Shown here piece after piece: positions 62,852-64,000 of a DNA stretch of 64,000 nucleotides. The notes under the pieces were generated by a model. That model was given only the letters and a program-made list of their open reading frames with translations. It did not search any database and was not told the origin of the DNA. The DNA comes from Mycobacterium gastri (GTDB lineage: Bacteria > Actinomycetota > Actinomycetes > Mycobacteriales > Mycobacteriaceae), in the NCBI RefSeq assembly GCF_002102175.1, contig NZ_LQOX01000109.1, forward strand, positions 1-64,000, read 5' to 3'. A program made the position numbers and the translations under genes. How positions within the stretch are numbered: the stretch's first letter is position 1; each line of letters begins with the position of its first letter.

Positions 62852-63802
62852 TTACACCGCTGAGGGATTGGGACGCAGCAGCTGTAGCGCGGCCGGAACC
62901 GCGGAGATCTCGGCGGGCAGCGGACACGCGAAGTCGCCGTCGGCGTACACGTTGATGCCGGGGCACTCGACGTCGACGGTCTTGGCCCGTGCGGTGGTCA
63001 CCTCGTCCAGCTCGACGTGGGTGCCGTTCATGGCGGTGGGCAGGAAGCGGACCATTTTCGTCCGGGACGCCGAGGCCAACATGGTGATGTCGAGCAGGCC
63101 GTCGGAATGATCGGCGTTGGGGCAGATGAGCAGCCCGCCGCCGTAGCTACGAGTATTGCCGAAGGCGGCAAGCGTGAGGTCGGTCTCGATTTCCCGAGCG
63201 CCGTCGAGGACCAATCGGAACGGCAACATCCGCAGCTGCGACAGCTCGGCGAGCATCGCGAGGTAGTAGCGCAGGCGGCCATGCGGCCAACGCATCCGAT
63301 TGGCTCGGTCGGTCACCAGCGAATCGAATCCGGTTGCCGCCACGGTGCCGAACCATTTGTCGACCCCCGCGCGGTCACGGATCCGGCCCAGGTCAACGGT
63401 TTCCGTCCAGCCGTCGACGACGATGTCCGCGGCGGCTTCGGGATCCTTGGTGGGAATCCCGAATTCGCGGGCGTGATCGTTGCCGGTGCCCGCCGGAATG
63501 ATGCCCAGCGGAACATCGGTGCCCGCCAATACCTGCAGCGCATTGGAGATGACGCCGTCGCCGCCGGTGACGACGACGGCATCGGTGCCCTTCTCGACTG
63601 CGGCGGCAAGCAGATAGCGCGCATCTTCAGCGTTCTCACCGACGATTTCGATGACTTCCACCCCGCGATGATGCAACCGGGCCATCGCACGTTGCGAGGC
63701 CTGGACCGCGGCGCCGTGCCCAGAGACAGGATTGGTCAGCGCAGTCACCTTGGCGATCTCGCGCCGGCGCGGTTGCCGGGAGACAGGGTTCTCGGCGGTC
63801 AC
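62852..63802 (-). CDS. dagK: Diacylglycerol kinase (Rv2252-like)
   Basis: A 316-residue lipid kinase of the DAGK_cat family. GGDG (80-83) in VVTGGDGVISNAL is the nucleotide-binding motif, IIPAGTGNDHA (101-111) follows, and the C-terminal beta-sandwich has DGLLDITMLA and VYADGDFACPLP. Rv2252 phosphorylates diacylglycerol and feeds phosphatidylinositol mannoside synthesis; length and position agree. GTG at 63802 overlaps the agpS stop (GTGA). All motifs intact. Confidence 0.9.
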   Translation of the reverse strand: MTAENPVSRQPRRREIAKVTALTNPVSGHGAAVQASQRAMARLHHRGVEVIEIVGENAEDARYLLAAAVEKGTDAVVVTGGDGVISNALQVLAGTDVPLGIIPAGTGNDHAREFGIPTKDPEAAADIVVDGWTETVDLGRIRDRAGVDKWFGTVAATGFDSLVTDRANRMRWPHGRLRYYLAMLAELSQLRMLPFRLVLDGAREIETDLTLAAFGNTRSYGGGLLICPNADHSDGLLDITMLASASRTKMVRFLPTAMNGTHVELDEVTTARAKTVDVECPGINVYADGDFACPLPAEISAVPAALQLLRPNPSAV

Positions 63803-64000
63803 GGAATCAGCTTGCCGGGATTGAGAATTCCGGCCGGATCCAGTGTCGCTTTGATTGCGCGCAGCAACTGCACACCCAGATCGCCGACCTCCTGACGCAT
63901 CCAGGGGCGGTGGTCGGCGCCAATCGCGTGGTGGTGGGTAATGGTGCCGCCGTTGGCCATGATCGCGTCCGATGCGGCCTTCTTGGCTGCCATCCACTGC
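63799..64000 (-). CDS. agpS: FAD-linked oxidase, C-terminus (AgpS/Rv2251-like), partial
   Basis: The last 66 codons of a gene that starts outside the window. The end reads GGTITHHHAIGADHRPW, then LLRAIKATLDPAGILNPGKLIP. The triple His and the D-P-x-G-I-L-N-P-G-K-L end are those of alkyl-dihydroxyacetonephosphate synthase and related FAD_binding_4 enzymes; Rv2251 holds this place. Its stop overlaps the dagK start. Confidence 0.85.
   Translation of the reverse strand, partial: QWMAAKKAASDAIMANGGTITHHHAIGADHRPWMRQEVGDLGVQLLRAIKATLDPAGILNPGKLIP

Noticed and set aside
1-64000. tRNA, rRNA or known riboswitch
   Set aside because: No cloverleaf with a GTTCRANNC arm, no rRNA sequence and no motif of a known riboswitch was seen by eye; a covariance-model scan would be needed to exclude them.

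Overview
The window is high-GC mycobacterial chromosome. PE/PPE and ESX-3-type Esx genes, WS/DGAT acyltransferases, mycothiol-linked enzymes, a PknD-type kinase and many ATGA/GTGA stop-start overlaps point to a slow-growing Mycobacterium. The right third (about 40.9-64.0 kb) matches, in inverted order, M. tuberculosis genes I recognise from roughly Rv2273 down to Rv2251. This suggests a close relative of the tuberculosis complex that is not a member (for example the M. kansasii/M. szulgai neighbourhood). The species cannot be fixed from this sequence alone.

Layout, left to right. 0-1.4 kb: IS3 remnant and an alpha/beta hydrolase. 1.5-7.7 kb: an assimilatory sulfur block consisting of ferredoxin, FprA-type reductase, a divergent LysR regulator, and the operon nirA-cysH-che1. 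Both promoter regions carry the same 17-bp dyad. 7.9-10.3 kb: a decayed polymorphic toxin gene with an intact immunity-like gene, facing a WXG100 pair of EsxF/EsxE type. 10.6-13.0 kb: a mycothiol-dependent isomerase-like protein, a VapBC pair with operator, then a gene-poor stretch with a 20-bp x 7 tandem repeat. 13.1-20.3 kb: acyl-CoA synthetase, threonine ammonia-lyase, exported GH92 mannosidase, FAD-linked oxidase. 20.5-27.8 kb: P450 fragment, phosphofructokinase facing PEP synthase, a collapsed GltD-like gene, a WS/DGAT, a deazaflavin-type nitroreductase with a leaderless promoter, and IS/acyltransferase fragments. 28.1-29.5 kb: a formyltransferase in an AT-richer stretch and a small membrane protein. 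29.7-33.7 kb: PE-PPE-esxG/H-like-PE-PPE, resembling the Rv3018c-Rv3022A locus, with a near-identical 0.8-kb duplicated tract. 34.0-39.2 kb: a PknD-like receptor kinase and a cyclase/AAA/TPR signalling protein. 39.4-44.7 kb: small proteins, two DUF202 proteins, an IS607 remnant, a RelBE pair with a 13-bp-arm operator, gene fragments, lppN and a methyltransferase. 44.7-50.2 kb: amine oxidase, cyp124, an MmpS-like secreted protein, an MFS transporter, and an amine-dehydrogenase-like enzyme. 50.4-64 kb: Hsp70-like membrane protein, SDR, unsplit lnt-like gene (nucleophile Cys replaced by Ser), mscR operon, a PE_PGRS fragment in frame with a methyltransferase, a serine hydrolase, secreted proteins, diacylglycerol kinase and the end of agpS.

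The clearest functional logic is the left block. CysH would make sulfite, NirA would reduce it with ferredoxin electrons, FprA plus the adjacent ferredoxin could deliver those electrons from NADPH, and Che1 could supply siroheme iron. The LysR protein and the shared dyad may tie them together. A second theme is decay: at least nine fragments or frameshifted genes (toxin, P450, GltD-like, WS/DGAT, IS3/IS5/IS607/IS630, PE_PGRS, a small conserved gene) sit between intact genes. All function calls are by reading the sequence and recalling families; no database search was run.
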